Assembly (NCBI GenBank): GCA_964430295.1
Contig: CAYSEV010000028.1
Span: 1 to 17,233 of the forward strand
Reading direction: 5' to 3'
DNA from: CAYGFH01 sp964430295
GTDB taxonomy: Bacteria; Patescibacteriota; Microgenomatia; UBA10105; UBA927
DNA: 17,233 nucleotides
Part shown: positions 1 through 7,162 of the stretch, in pieces
How positions within the stretch are numbered: the stretch's first letter is position 1
Layout: each line of letters begins with the position of its first letter
Program-made: the position numbers and the translations under genes
Notes under the pieces: generated by a model
Seen by the model: only the letters and a program-made list of their open reading frames with translations
Told to the model about the DNA's origin: nothing
Database searches by the model: none

Positions 1-137
1 CGATTACTCTTCGCGGTGCCCGTACTCTTCGTTCCGCTTCCGATATAATCGGAATCTTGAATGGTACATAGTGGCGGAACAGTCGCCGGTTGCAGCGAGT
101 GGGATTGCCTCGTTTCACACCTAAGACATACTCATAA

Positions 138-164
138 GCAAGTCATTCAATTGATATGACTTGC
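138..164. repeat. 9-bp inverted repeat inside rnpB
   Basis: GCAAGTCAT (138-146) and ATGACTTGC (156-164) are perfectly complementary around a 9-nt loop. The stem directly abuts REP-like palindrome 1, so the two could stack or compete as helices in the same peripheral part of the RNase P RNA. Confidence 0.7.
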
Positions 165-183
165 CCTGAGCGTAGTCGAAGGG
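164..183. repeat. REP-like palindrome 1 inside rnpB
   Basis: The plus strand reads CCCTGAGCGTAGTCGAAGGG, with CCCT/AGGG ends able to pair. This resembles the REP-type palindromes scattered through many CPR and other environmental genomes (from memory). Here it sits just after the ACAGAGACGACC core block of rnpB, so it forms a peripheral hairpin of the RNA. Confidence 0.65.
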
Positions 184-203
184 TCGTCTCTGTGGCTCTC
201 TCA

Positions 204-221
204 TCCCGACAGATGTCGGGA
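204..221. repeat. Perfect palindromic hairpin inside rnpB
   Basis: TCCCGACA-GA-TGTCGGGA is an inverted repeat with 8-bp arms. A second imperfect stem follows immediately: GTTCCCGAT (225-233) pairs with ATCGGAAC (244-251) with one bulge. Both would fold as peripheral helices of the RNase P RNA. Confidence 0.7.
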
Positions 222-284
222 ATCGTTCCCGATCCCTTTCGGCATCGGAACACCAGCGGTTGATCTTCGATAATACACAGGTTA

Positions 285-303
285 CCCTGAGTGTACCGAA
301 GGG
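285..303. repeat. REP-like palindrome 2 inside rnpB
   Basis: The plus strand reads CCCTGAGTGTACCGAAGGG, a near copy of the element at 164-183: both share CCCTGAG, GTA and CGAAGGG. On the RNA strand the flanks extend the stem (GGTACCC with GGGTAACC, one bulged A). It lies between the GAGGAAAGTCC and ACAGAGA core blocks. Confidence 0.6.
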
Positions 304-402
304 TACCCGTCAGTGCTTACGCACAGTCCTCTCCATTCAGCTGTCTGGACTTTCCTCCCCGATGTAATCAGGGCGAAAATTCGGATTCCAATATGCCCTA
401 TA

Positions 403-408
403 ATTATA
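403..408 (-). promoter_or_regulatory. -10 box for rnpB
   Basis: A perfect TATAAT on the minus strand ends 4-5 nt before the inferred RNA 5' end near 398. A weak TTACCT at 428-433 lies 19 nt upstream as a possible -35. The promoter fits in the 47-nt gap after the upstream glycosyltransferase stop codon. Confidence 0.6.
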
Positions 409-445
409 TCATACTAGATTGTAAAACAGGTAAGGAAATAAGTTC

Positions 446-1951
446 CTATTCCTGAATCCGCATATGTAATATTTCCGTATTCATGTTTCTATTTGGGCAC
501 GTTGGGGTACTGAATCGTATAATGTATTCGTTTTCAGAAAAATCAGTATTACATTCAGTAAGTGCTGAAAATAACCTGGGGTCATTATGTGTATATCGTC
601 TGATATACCATAAGGAAATCTCTTCCATATATTTGTACGTGTAGTAATATGGATCGCTTTCTGGAACAGATACACGTTCTAATACTATCTTCTTCTGTTG
701 AGATAATGCATTGGACACAGCAGTTTTAATCCCTATAGAAATTTTAGGAAAAAAAAGTTGTTTCTGCAGCATATATTCTGTTCGATTTATCCATGGTAGT
801 GTGTAAAAAATAAATATCAATGTCATCCACAATATAGATTGTCGTAATTTTAAATTCCATATCGGCATGTAAAGTAGATATATAAATATAGGAAATGACA
901 AAATTAAATGGCGTGGCGCAAATGCCTGATAGCGAATGGCATAACCGATCATAATTGAAAAAATCCACAATGTGACGGCTTGGACTACTAACAGTAGTGA
1001 ACATCGTCTTTTTAAAATGAAACCAACAATAATAGCAGCGATCAGTATCTGCATAACGTTCGATAAAAAAATTGATTGAATATATTGTATAGACCGTAAA
1101 ATTGCAGTTCTAATAATGTAAACATTTGCCTGGTTAGGTATAAACGTGTATGGAACATATGTCATATAGATGAGTATTGCTAACAATACTGTTAATACAG
1201 CTGGCTTCCTGATTTTCCTGAACCATAGCGATATAAATACCGGAAGATAATATATAAAGTTAAAAACCGACAATATGCATAATGTTAATTGTATGGGAAT
1301 ATATCGAATTGCTGTATGTTCTTCAGAAGTATGAGCAATAATAGAAATCACTCCTCCCAATACCATAAGAGCATATGGTCGTATTTCTATGGCAAATGGG
1401 AATAAAAGAGGATTGAAAAAAAAACTTAAAAATGCTGTGGCATTTAAAAGATATTTGTATATATGTGTAGTGTTTTTTCGTCTAGTAGATATAAACCAGG
1501 CAAATAGAATAGAACTACTTGTATGATATAGCATCGAAGGGATTCTATAGATAAATTCAGTGAGATGCACAGGAGAATTTTGTATAAACTTTTGCCAAAA
1601 CCATAAATCCCAATAATGGAGTGGAGGAATATCACTAAGCTGTAGCGCAATTCTCGTTATCTGATTAAATGGGTGATCAGAAATTTTGAGTGAAAAAATT
1701 TCATCGGACCATAACTCTAACCGTAAAATATCCTGATGATGATAAAAAAAATACAAGCAAGCAAATATAATTTGATACAATATCACAAATCGTTCCGAGT
1801 GCAATAATCCATATAATTCTCTTCTATACGGCCATAATAATATACATATATATATAGGGTATAGCGCCCAGATAAATGGAATATCTGATATTGACATTGC
1901 CAGGACAAAACACAACCAAATCAATATAAATATATATGTATTGTGTAACAT
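446..1951 (-). CDS. GT-C membrane glycosyltransferase (GT39/ArnT-like)
   Basis: This is a 501-aa, very hydrophobic multi-pass membrane protein (roughly 10-12 predicted segments). Family features: a WSDE acidic motif at residues 81-84 in the first external loop, the place where GT-C enzymes carry their catalytic Asp/Glu, followed by SDIPPLHYW at 106-114, which matches the 'D-x-PPLyy' element of the PMT/ArnT/GT39 group, and EIRPYALMVL near residue 190. Such enzymes use polyprenyl-phosphate sugars on the outer face of the membrane to glycosylate lipids, glycans or proteins. Donor and acceptor cannot be read from the sequence. The C-terminal about 90 residues are soluble. No Shine-Dalgarno precedes ATG 1951; a poor TACGCT box lies 8 nt upstream. 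It is divergent from comM and lies just upstream of rnpB. Confidence 0.8.
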   Translation of the reverse strand: MLHNTYIFILIWLCFVLAMSISDIPFIWALYPIYICILLWPYRRELYGLLHSERFVILYQIIFACLYFFYHHQDILRLELWSDEIFSLKISDHPFNQITRIALQLSDIPPLHYWDLWFWQKFIQNSPVHLTEFIYRIPSMLYHTSSSILFAWFISTRRKNTTHIYKYLLNATAFLSFFFNPLLFPFAIEIRPYALMVLGGVISIIAHTSEEHTAIRYIPIQLTLCILSVFNFIYYLPVFISLWFRKIRKPAVLTVLLAILIYMTYVPYTFIPNQANVYIIRTAILRSIQYIQSIFLSNVMQILIAAIIVGFILKRRCSLLLVVQAVTLWIFSIMIGYAIRYQAFAPRHLILSFPIFIYLLYMPIWNLKLRQSILWMTLIFIFYTLPWINRTEYMLQKQLFFPKISIGIKTAVSNALSQQKKIVLERVSVPESDPYYYTYKYMEEISLWYIRRYTHNDPRLFSALTECNTDFSENEYIIRFSTPTCPNRNMNTEILHMRIQE

Positions 1952-2028
1952 TTTTCAGAAGCGTAGTATGTATCCCTACAGTGAACTAATTTTTCTTATA
2001 TGTATCGTATACTTGAGATTATCATAAT

Positions 2029-2034
2029 TATAAT
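2029..2034 (+). promoter_or_regulatory. -10 box upstream of comM
   Basis: A perfect TATAAT lies 15 nt before the comM ATG, giving a predicted leader of under 10 nt. No Shine-Dalgarno is evident. The best -35-like element (TTGAGA, 2013-2018) is too close for standard spacing, so the -35 is unassigned. Confidence 0.45.
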
Positions 2035-2049
2035 TTAATGTAGAAGTAC

Positions 2050-3576
2050 ATGTTCGCAAAAATACTTTCTGGAGCTGTGGTTGGCTTAGATGCTGTGCCT
2101 GTGACGGTGGAAGTTGATGTCTCCTCAAAAGGGCTTCCATCATTTACTATAGTGGGTCTCCCTGATAAAGCTGTTGAAGAAAGTAAAGAACGGGTACGAG
2201 CTGCCATAAAAAATACAGGCGCAGAATTTCCTGCTAAGAGGATTATTGTAAATCTCGCTCCTGCCGATCTTCCTAAGGTTGGACCCTTTTATGATGTTCC
2301 TATAGCTATAGGCATATTGGCGGCATCTGGACAGTTGATACTTCCGAAGCGTCCTATGTTATTTATTGGCGAGCTTTCATTAGACGGCAGCCTACGCCAT
2401 GCAAATGGGATATTGCCTATTGTTATGTTTGCTAAACTAACCGGTATTTCCGATATATATTTGCCCTCAGTTGATGCAAAAGAAGCGTCAATTATTGGAG
2501 GGATTTCCATATACTCTATCGAGACATTATTGCAACTGTTTCATCATTTATCAGGAACATCATCACTGTCTGCACAAAAAACACTTACGTTTGTCCATAT
2601 CCAAGAAGAAACATCATTTGATTTTGATATGAAAGATGTTCATGGTCAGGAACAGGTTAAACGTGCATTGGAAATAGCAGCAGCAGGTGCACACAACGTC
2701 TTCTTACATGGCCCTCCAGGTTCAGGTAAAACCATGCTAGCCAGAACAATGCCATCTATTTTACCAAGAATGACGGAAGAAGAGACATTAGAAGTGACAA
2801 AAATATATTCAGTCACCGGCAACTTACCGGCTGGCCATTCAATTATGTTACACCGTCCGTTTAGATCACCTCATCATACAACATCACGTATCGGTCTTAT
2901 TGGTGGTGGAACAAAACCTGTTCCAGGAGAAATATCTCTCGCTCACAAAGGAATTTTATTTCTCGACGAATTTCCGGAGTTTCCACGAAATGTACTGGAA
3001 TCATTACGACAACCTGTAGAGGACGGTTTCGTTACAATATCTCGGGCATCAGGAACAGTTCAATATCCTTCACAGTTTATGCTGATTGCAGCGGCAAATC
3101 CCTGCCCCTGCGGTAATTATAAAAGCTCTACGAGAAAATGCACCTGTTTACCCGGATCCATACTGCGCTATCAAAAACGTATATCAGGACCACTCCTTGA
3201 TAGAATAGACCTGCATGTATTTGTTCCGTCGTTATCAGTTGAAAAATTTAATGATACAGAAACGAGGGAATCTTCTGCAGAAATACGAAAACGGGTTCAA
3301 TATGCACGCAATCAACAATTATCAAGATTTAAAGGTCTTGGAATTCAATCAAATAGTGAAATGAATAACAGGCAGTTAAAAGAATATTGTTCCCTTACAG
3401 CAGATAGTATGACGTTTATGAGACAGGCAGCAGCACGCTTACAGTTATCGGCAAGAAGTTATTATCGGATGATAAAGGTCGCGCGTACTATAGCTGATTT
3501 GGCGTTAGCGCCACAGATAACACTTTCACATTTAGCTGAGGCGCTTCAGTTTCGTCCGGTACATGCGGATATCTGA
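2050..3576 (+). CDS. comM: YifB/ComM-family Mg-chelatase-like AAA+ ATPase
   Basis: The product is 508 aa, the usual length for the YifB/ComM family. The N-terminal about 170 residues form the ChlI-like Lon-protease-fold domain (FTIVGLPDKAVEESKERVRAA at 32-52; NLAPADLPKVGP 68-79). The AAA+ module has Walker A GPPGSGKT at 221-228 and Walker B GILFLDEF at 301-308. A Cys cluster (C352, C354, C364, C366) and the PLLDRIDLHV segment at 381-390 are family signatures, and a C-terminal Mg-chelatase domain follows. In Haemophilus and Vibrio, ComM is a hexameric helicase that promotes branch migration during natural transformation; that role here is by homology. It lies between two opposite-strand glycosyltransferases, and its last 45 bp overlap the downstream convergent gene. 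Confidence 0.95.
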   Translation: MFAKILSGAVVGLDAVPVTVEVDVSSKGLPSFTIVGLPDKAVEESKERVRAAIKNTGAEFPAKRIIVNLAPADLPKVGPFYDVPIAIGILAASGQLILPKRPMLFIGELSLDGSLRHANGILPIVMFAKLTGISDIYLPSVDAKEASIIGGISIYSIETLLQLFHHLSGTSSLSAQKTLTFVHIQEETSFDFDMKDVHGQEQVKRALEIAAAGAHNVFLHGPPGSGKTMLARTMPSILPRMTEEETLEVTKIYSVTGNLPAGHSIMLHRPFRSPHHTTSRIGLIGGGTKPVPGEISLAHKGILFLDEFPEFPRNVLESLRQPVEDGFVTISRASGTVQYPSQFMLIAAANPCPCGNYKSSTRKCTCLPGSILRYQKRISGPLLDRIDLHVFVPSLSVEKFNDTETRESSAEIRKRVQYARNQQLSRFKGLGIQSNSEMNNRQLKEYCSLTADSMTFMRQAAARLQLSARSYYRMIKVARTIADLALAPQITLSHLAEALQFRPVHADI

Positions 3577-4764
3577 TAGGGATATAAGCCACACAGATGC
3601 GAGTATACATACGAAGGGCAATAGTGGTAGAAAATACCGTTCATCATCAAAGACCACATAAAACATACATATAGCGCTTATATACAATATATGAAAAAGT
3701 AAGGAATATATTGTAGCCAATACCTGTTTTCTATATTGTATATACAGTAAACCACTAGAAGATGCGAGTATTCCTATAACTATTGGTATAGAGAATACGT
3801 GTCTGATTAATGATGTAAACCTGTTTGGAATTGATTCAAGTACATGGGAAGGATCATGAATTCGAAAATAATTCATGTGGATAAGTGTTATATTTATCCG
3901 ATCTTCAAGCATCATGCTCAATGAATATGATCTATAAAAAATAAGGTTTGGATTTAGACATATAAATGATATGCACATGCCTATACATACCATAAAAACC
4001 GCATTAACTGTCTCTACATTAGATATATTCTTTATGATATTTTTATAGACTATAATTCCTAACACAACAGGAACAAACATATACCCATTTATTTTCGTAG
4101 ACATAGCGAATCCCAGACATATTCCGGTAAGAAAATAATGAGACATACGCGTATGTGTTTTCTTAGGTATCAGATATCTAAATAGCAACATATATATGCA
4201 TAATTCTCCTACTATAAATGTACTGTCAGCTAATGCGTGTACGGATATAGAATAGGAAATCGGATGTATGAAAAATAATATTGCTGAACATATAGATACC
4301 AAAATATTTTTTGATATGGAATAAGAAAGTATAAAAAGTAAACCAACCGCCAATGATGCTATAAATGCTGAAATCAAACGGGCCTGCTTTAAAAGTGGAT
4401 ATAGCTCATGATCTGTGGGGAATGGCGAACCGTCAAATACATTCCATTTGTAATACGTTTCAGGTGGTGTACCAATCGACTCAAAGTCGGTACGACCAAA
4501 CATAGCAAGTCCAATTGCATATACCCATTTTGCACCATTAAAATTAGTAAAGCCCATATGCTCATGCCAGTAGGGGGATGCCAGCTTACCTTCACGAATA
4601 TACGGCAGGATTCTAGCAGTTTGTATCCAATAAAACTCATCTGAAGAAAAAAGAATTTTTTGTTGGGATAGTTGGTAAATGCGGATGGTAAATGCGACGC
4701 CAATAATAAGGATTACAAGTAGTATAGGAATTTTTTTTTGTGGCAGTTCAGTTATATTCTGCAT
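3532..4764 (-). CDS. GT-C membrane glycosyltransferase (GT39-like)
   Basis: The product is 410 aa, with a hydrophobic segment at residues 12-30, an SSDEFYW acidic motif at 40-46 in the first loop (the GT-C catalytic Asp/Glu position), and about 9-10 further membrane segments. The loop after the motif (about 55-125) is soluble and rich in aromatic residues, as in PMT/ArnT-like enzymes. Substrates cannot be inferred. The frame stays open to a GTG at 4782, but I prefer ATG 4764: TATAGT at 4771-4776 sits exactly 6 nt upstream, so transcription would begin at or next to that ATG and the GTG would not be transcribed. The stop codon lies inside comM (45-bp tail-to-tail overlap). It is similar in type but not in sequence to the glycosyltransferase at 446-1951. 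Confidence 0.8.
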   Translation of the reverse strand: MQNITELPQKKIPILLVILIIGVAFTIRIYQLSQQKILFSSDEFYWIQTARILPYIREGKLASPYWHEHMGFTNFNGAKWVYAIGLAMFGRTDFESIGTPPETYYKWNVFDGSPFPTDHELYPLLKQARLISAFIASLAVGLLFILSYSISKNILVSICSAILFFIHPISYSISVHALADSTFIVGELCIYMLLFRYLIPKKTHTRMSHYFLTGICLGFAMSTKINGYMFVPVVLGIIVYKNIIKNISNVETVNAVFMVCIGMCISFICLNPNLIFYRSYSLSMMLEDRINITLIHMNYFRIHDPSHVLESIPNRFTSLIRHVFSIPIVIGILASSSGLLYIQYRKQVLATIYSLLFHILYISAICMFYVVFDDERYFLPLLPFVCILASVWLISLSDIRMYRTKLKRLS

Positions 4765-4770
4765 CTCTCT

Positions 4771-4776
4771 ACTATA
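4771..4776 (-). promoter_or_regulatory. -10 box immediately before the GT-C gene
   Basis: TATAGT on the minus strand is followed by 6 nt (AGAGAG) and then ATG 4764. A start site 6-7 nt after the box would give a leaderless mRNA. This decides the start codon of that gene. Confidence 0.5.
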
Positions 4777-4784
4777 GTACACGA

Positions 4785-4808
4785 AACCCCGATGTTTCCA
4801 CCGGGGTT
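4785..4808 (-). terminator. Hairpin, possible terminator of the DUF5679 operon
   Basis: AACCCCG (4785-4791) and CGGGGTT (4802-4808) form a 7-bp GC-rich stem with a 10-nt loop. It lies between the DUF5679 stop codon and the promoter of the next minus-strand gene. The T-run after it is short on the minus strand (TTTCGTG) and better on the plus strand (TTAGTTGTTTTT), so the direction of termination is unsure. A second palindrome, TTTTTCGAA-C-TTCGAAAAA at 4814-4832, lies beside it. Confidence 0.4.
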
Positions 4809-4867
4809 AGTTGTTTTTCGAACTTCGAAAAAAGGCAGTCATAGATTCCGGATTACCGAAATCAAAA

Positions 4868-5008
4868 TTAGCCTCCAATTTTATACATGCCAGTTCCGCA
4901 TGTTGGGCACTTGCCTTTCATTGCTGGTTTACCATTTTTCATGGTCACTTTAACTGCGTTTGGATCTTCTCTCTTCGCGCGACATTTTACGCAATACATA
5001 CTTGCCAT
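4868..5008 (-). CDS. DUF5679-type small zinc-ribbon protein
   Basis: This 46-aa protein begins MASMYCVKCRAKRED and ends CGTGMYKIGG. Two CxxC pairs (C6/C9 and C34/C37) form a zinc-ribbon pattern around a basic middle (VTMKNGKPAMKGKC). This is the pattern of the DUF5679 family, which is frequent in CPR genomes; its function is unknown, with nucleic-acid or ribosome binding a reasonable guess from the fold and charge. The start is secure: a strong GGAGGTG lies 9 nt before ATG 5008. It follows the 90-aa membrane protein gene by 34 nt on the same strand, so the two probably share a transcript ending near the 4785-4808 hairpin. Confidence 0.85.
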   Translation of the reverse strand: MASMYCVKCRAKREDPNAVKVTMKNGKPAMKGKCPTCGTGMYKIGG

Positions 5009-5017
5009 AGTTCAATT

Positions 5018-5024
5018 CACCTCC
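5018..5024 (-). promoter_or_regulatory. Strong Shine-Dalgarno for the DUF5679 gene
   Basis: GGAGGTG (within GGGGAGGTG) is 9 nt upstream of ATG 5008. It fixes the start and shows that the organism does use anti-SD pairing, in contrast to nearby genes without any SD. Confidence 0.75.
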
Positions 5025-5042
5025 CCTCAGTGTTAAATATTA

Positions 5043-5315
5043 TTAATGTTGGAGCAGCCAATATAGAAAAATTTCCACACCAAATGCGATAAGTGCAAGC
5101 ATAATCGTCTTAGATAAATCTGATGTAATTGTTTTTAATTCAACAGAATACGACGCTAATGTCTGCTGTGTTTTCTTATCAGAGGCACTGACAAAAGAAT
5201 AGGGAGATGAAGAAAGGCTGGCCATACGTTCTACTCCTTGAGGTTCAATTGGCTGAGATGCTGTCTTTCGCCTCATTCTAGCCATGATTTTGCTTTTTTT
5301 AGTTTTCTTCGGCAT
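5043..5315 (-). CDS. Small basic single-pass membrane protein, unknown function
   Basis: The product is 90 aa. The N-terminus is strongly basic (MPKKTKKSKIMARMRRK), the middle is Ser/Thr/Gln-rich, and a single hydrophobic segment occupies about residues 70-87, ending a few residues before the stop (tail-anchor-like, N-terminus probably cytoplasmic). I do not recognise a family. Support for a real gene: GAGG 6 nt upstream of the ATG, a non-random composition with a clean C-terminal TM, and co-direction with the DUF5679 gene 34 nt downstream. The positive tail could bind RNA, ribosome or lipid head groups; this is inference only. Confidence 0.7.
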   Translation of the reverse strand: MPKKTKKSKIMARMRRKTASQPIEPQGVERMASLSSSPYSFVSASDKKTQQTLASYSVELKTITSDLSKTIMLALIAFGVEIFLYWLLQH

Positions 5316-5336
5316 ATATAGCCTCGCGTGGCCTCA

Positions 5337-5366
5337 AGCGTAGCATAGGATTCTTTTGCTTGTCAA
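5337..5366 (-). promoter_or_regulatory. Possible promoter of the small membrane protein operon
   Basis: A perfect TTGACA (5361-5366, minus strand) is followed 18 nt later by a weak TACGCT (5337-5342). Transcription would start near 5330, leaving a short leader that contains the GAGG site. The -10 match is poor (3 of 6). Confidence 0.35.
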
Positions 5367-5394
5367 GAAAAATAGTTTCTCTGGTCAAATATGG

Positions 5395-5426
5395 TTGACA
5401 ACAGATGCATGCAATCGTAGTATGAT
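5395..5426 (+). promoter_or_regulatory. Sigma70-type promoter of the DUF4446 gene
   Basis: A perfect TTGACA (5395-5400) is followed after 17 nt by TAGTAT (5418-5423), overlapping TATGAT (5421-5426). The predicted start near 5430-5434 falls within 5 nt of ATG 5435, so the mRNA would be almost or fully leaderless. It is back to back with the minus-strand promoter at 5337-5366. Confidence 0.65.
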
Positions 5427-5434
5427 GTATACGA

Positions 5435-5905
5435 ATGGTGTTCAATAATAGTATTATAATTTTATTAGGAATTTGTATTATTTGGCTCTCAACCGTAAGC
5501 TTTTTCTTGCTTCGGATGATCAGACACTATAATACATTAACGAAAGACATATCTGAACACGGGTTAAAGGCGATATTAGAGCAAATCCTGAAACGTCAGC
5601 AAGGATTGCTCCGTAAAACTGAACAATTGGAATCGCTTTTGAATGATTTACAGAAGGATGGACGGTTCCATATACAAAAAATTGGACTAGTACGCTTTAA
5701 TCCTTTTTCAGATACAGGCGGAAGTCAGAGCTTTACAATGGCTATGTTAGATCAGTCGGATACGGGTGTCGTCATGACATCATTGTATGCGAGAACCGGT
5801 AATCGATGGTACGTTAAGGAAATACAATCAGGGAAAGGGATGCACATGGAGTTGTCCAAAGAAGAATTGGCGGCTATTGCTCAAGCACAAACTGGTATAA
5901 AATAA
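5435..5905 (+). CDS. DUF4446 family membrane-anchored protein
   Basis: The product is 156 aa, with an N-terminal membrane helix at about residues 6-27, a heptad-like coiled-coil stretch at about 40-75, and then the DUF4446 core: IGLVRFNPFSDTGGSQSF at 83-100, LDQSDTGVVMTSLYAR 105-120 and a basic/acidic tail ending in an ELSKEELAAI helix. The family occurs in Firmicutes and CPR and its function is unknown. No Shine-Dalgarno precedes the ATG; a good promoter ends about 8-11 nt upstream. It begins the plus-strand run that leads to secDF, and the DUF3048 gene starts 5 nt after its stop. Confidence 0.85.
   Translation: MVFNNSIIILLGICIIWLSTVSFFLLRMIRHYNTLTKDISEHGLKAILEQILKRQQGLLRKTEQLESLLNDLQKDGRFHIQKIGLVRFNPFSDTGGSQSFTMAMLDQSDTGVVMTSLYARTGNRWYVKEIQSGKGMHMELSKEELAAIAQAQTGIK
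5893..5901 (+). promoter_or_regulatory. Extended -10 box before the DUF3048 gene
   Basis: TGGTATAAA (TG-N-TATAAA) overlaps the last codons of the DUF4446 gene and ends 9 nt before ATG 5911. It could give a leaderless mRNA for the DUF3048 gene, which has no Shine-Dalgarno. Confidence 0.35.
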
Positions 5906-5910
5906 TATAT

Positions 5911-7134
5911 ATGAATAAGCAGCAATATTTCACAACGACTATTATAGGGCTTGCATTGTTTCTGATATCTACGGGTCTCTCGTTTGCAGGCTTTAGCATA
6001 ACAAAGAAATCGGAAAAGAAAGTACTTCCATCCGGTGGAATACTGGCAAATACATCAGGAACGAATAATCAAGCTCATTTTGTTATAGATCCTTCAATTC
6101 CTCGCACAGAAGTATGTCCATTAAATGGCGTACTGTATACAAAACAAGAAAAAGAAGTTTGGGATACAAGGAGACCACTTGCAGTGATGATAGAAAATCA
6201 TGTAGAAGCTCGGCCACAATCGGGTCTTTCTTTAGCGGATGTGGTATATGAATCTGTGGTAGAAGGTGGCATTACAAGATTCATGGGGGTATTCTATTGT
6301 GGTATTGCCAGTAGAAACTTAACGCTGGCTCCAGTAAGAAGCGCGAGAACATTTTATCTGCCATGGGTGCTGGAATATGATGCCTTATATAACCATGTCG
6401 GTGGTGCAGGAGTATGTAGTGATGTAACAGTAGATGATCGTGCAAAAGCGTTGTGTCAGATAGATCAGTATAAGATAAAAGACATGGATCAGTTCGGTTT
6501 ACCACTCAAAACTGTAGATAAATCCGGTAAAAAAATTTACGTATGCTCAAGAAACCCTGACAGACTTGATCATGAAGTTGCTACGGAACATACAATGACC
6601 TGTACAACAGATGGTTTATATTCCTATGCAGCTTCTGACCGCGGTTGGACGAATGTTGATGAAAAAGGAGTTTCTTGGGATAAAAATTTCGTTCCATGGA
6701 AATTTAAAGATGATGCTAAATTAGAAGAACGAGGTGCTGCCACAGCCATCAGTTTCGTTGGCTGGAAGGGATACGAAAAAGAATATGGTGTGAGATGGGA
6801 ATATGATAAATCATCGAATATCTATAAACGATTCAATGCAGGTGTTCCACATACCGATCTTGAAACAAAGCAACAATTAACTGCGCACTCTATTGTGATT
6901 CTTTTTGCAAAAGAGATAGGCCCAGTAGATGATCACGGTCATTTACTCTACAACAATGTCGGTACTGGAGATGGAATACTTCTTCAGGATGGAAAGGCAG
7001 ACAAGATTACATGGTCAAAACCTACACGCAGTTCAAGAACTAAATTTACTGACTTAAAAGGTAAAGAAGTACAATTTAATAGGGGTCAGATATGGATAGA
7101 TCAGTTACCAATAGGGACTCCTGTTGAGTATTAA
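5911..7134 (+). CDS. DUF3048 (YerB-like) exported protein
   Basis: The product is 407 aa. A hydrophobic segment at residues 8-28 acts as an uncleaved signal anchor or signal peptide; there is no lipobox. The DUF3048 N-terminal domain spans about 85-230, with PLAVMIENHVEARPQSGL (89-106), LADVVYESVVEGGITRFMG (108-126) and PVRSARTFYLPW (141-152). The C-terminal DUF3048_C domain follows from about 270 to 405, with HSIVILFAKEIG and GTGDGILLQDGK near the end. The B. subtilis relative YerB is a putative lipoprotein of unknown role. The protein is expected outside the membrane. It starts 5 nt after the DUF4446 stop, and the next gene's Shine-Dalgarno follows its own stop by 16 nt. Confidence 0.9.
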   Translation: MNKQQYFTTTIIGLALFLISTGLSFAGFSITKKSEKKVLPSGGILANTSGTNNQAHFVIDPSIPRTEVCPLNGVLYTKQEKEVWDTRRPLAVMIENHVEARPQSGLSLADVVYESVVEGGITRFMGVFYCGIASRNLTLAPVRSARTFYLPWVLEYDALYNHVGGAGVCSDVTVDDRAKALCQIDQYKIKDMDQFGLPLKTVDKSGKKIYVCSRNPDRLDHEVATEHTMTCTTDGLYSYAASDRGWTNVDEKGVSWDKNFVPWKFKDDAKLEERGAATAISFVGWKGYEKEYGVRWEYDKSSNIYKRFNAGVPHTDLETKQQLTAHSIVILFAKEIGPVDDHGHLLYNNVGTGDGILLQDGKADKITWSKPTRSSRTKFTDLKGKEVQFNRGQIWIDQLPIGTPVEY

Positions 7135-7150
7135 AAAAAATTCTGCCCTT

Positions 7151-7156
7151 GGAGGG
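7151..7156 (+). promoter_or_regulatory. Shine-Dalgarno deciding the start at 7163
   Basis: GGAGGG lies 6 nt before ATG 7163. The frame is open further upstream to a TTG at 7124 inside the DUF3048 gene, but only ATG 7163 has a ribosome site. Confidence 0.75.
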
Positions 7157-7162
7157 AGTTGT

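Larger units (their letters stand above)
1..398 (-). ncRNA. rnpB: RNase P RNA, 5' portion (3' end beyond window)
   Basis: This is the catalytic RNA of RNase P, which cleaves the 5' leader from pre-tRNAs. On the minus strand it shows the conserved block GGGGAGGAAAGTCC (360 to 347), then an ACAGAGACGACC block (about 194 to 183), a GTGAAACGA element, and the GCAATCCCACTCGCTGCAACC-like block near 106-86. These follow the order of the conserved core of bacterial RNase P RNA. The 3' part with the closing P1/P4 strands lies left of the window. The region between the first two core blocks is much longer than in E. coli M1 RNA and is filled with strong hairpins, including REP-like palindromes. The transcript start near 398 is inferred from the TATAAT at 403-408. 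The match to the core motifs is firm; the exact helix naming is not. Confidence 0.9.

Noticed and set aside
4765..4782. GTG 4782 as start of the second GT-C gene
   Set aside because: No ribosome site, and the likely -10 box (4771-4776) lies downstream of it, so it would not be transcribed.
4408..5092. Plus-strand open frames over the GT-C start and the DUF5679 gene
   Set aside because: They are antisense to better supported minus-strand genes (zinc-ribbon Cys pattern, strong SD, GT-C motif) and have no family resemblance.
7124..7162. TTG start giving 13 extra residues on the winged-helix/nucleotidyltransferase protein
   Set aside because: The TTG lies within the DUF3048 coding end with no ribosome site, while ATG 7163 has GGAGGG 6 nt upstream.
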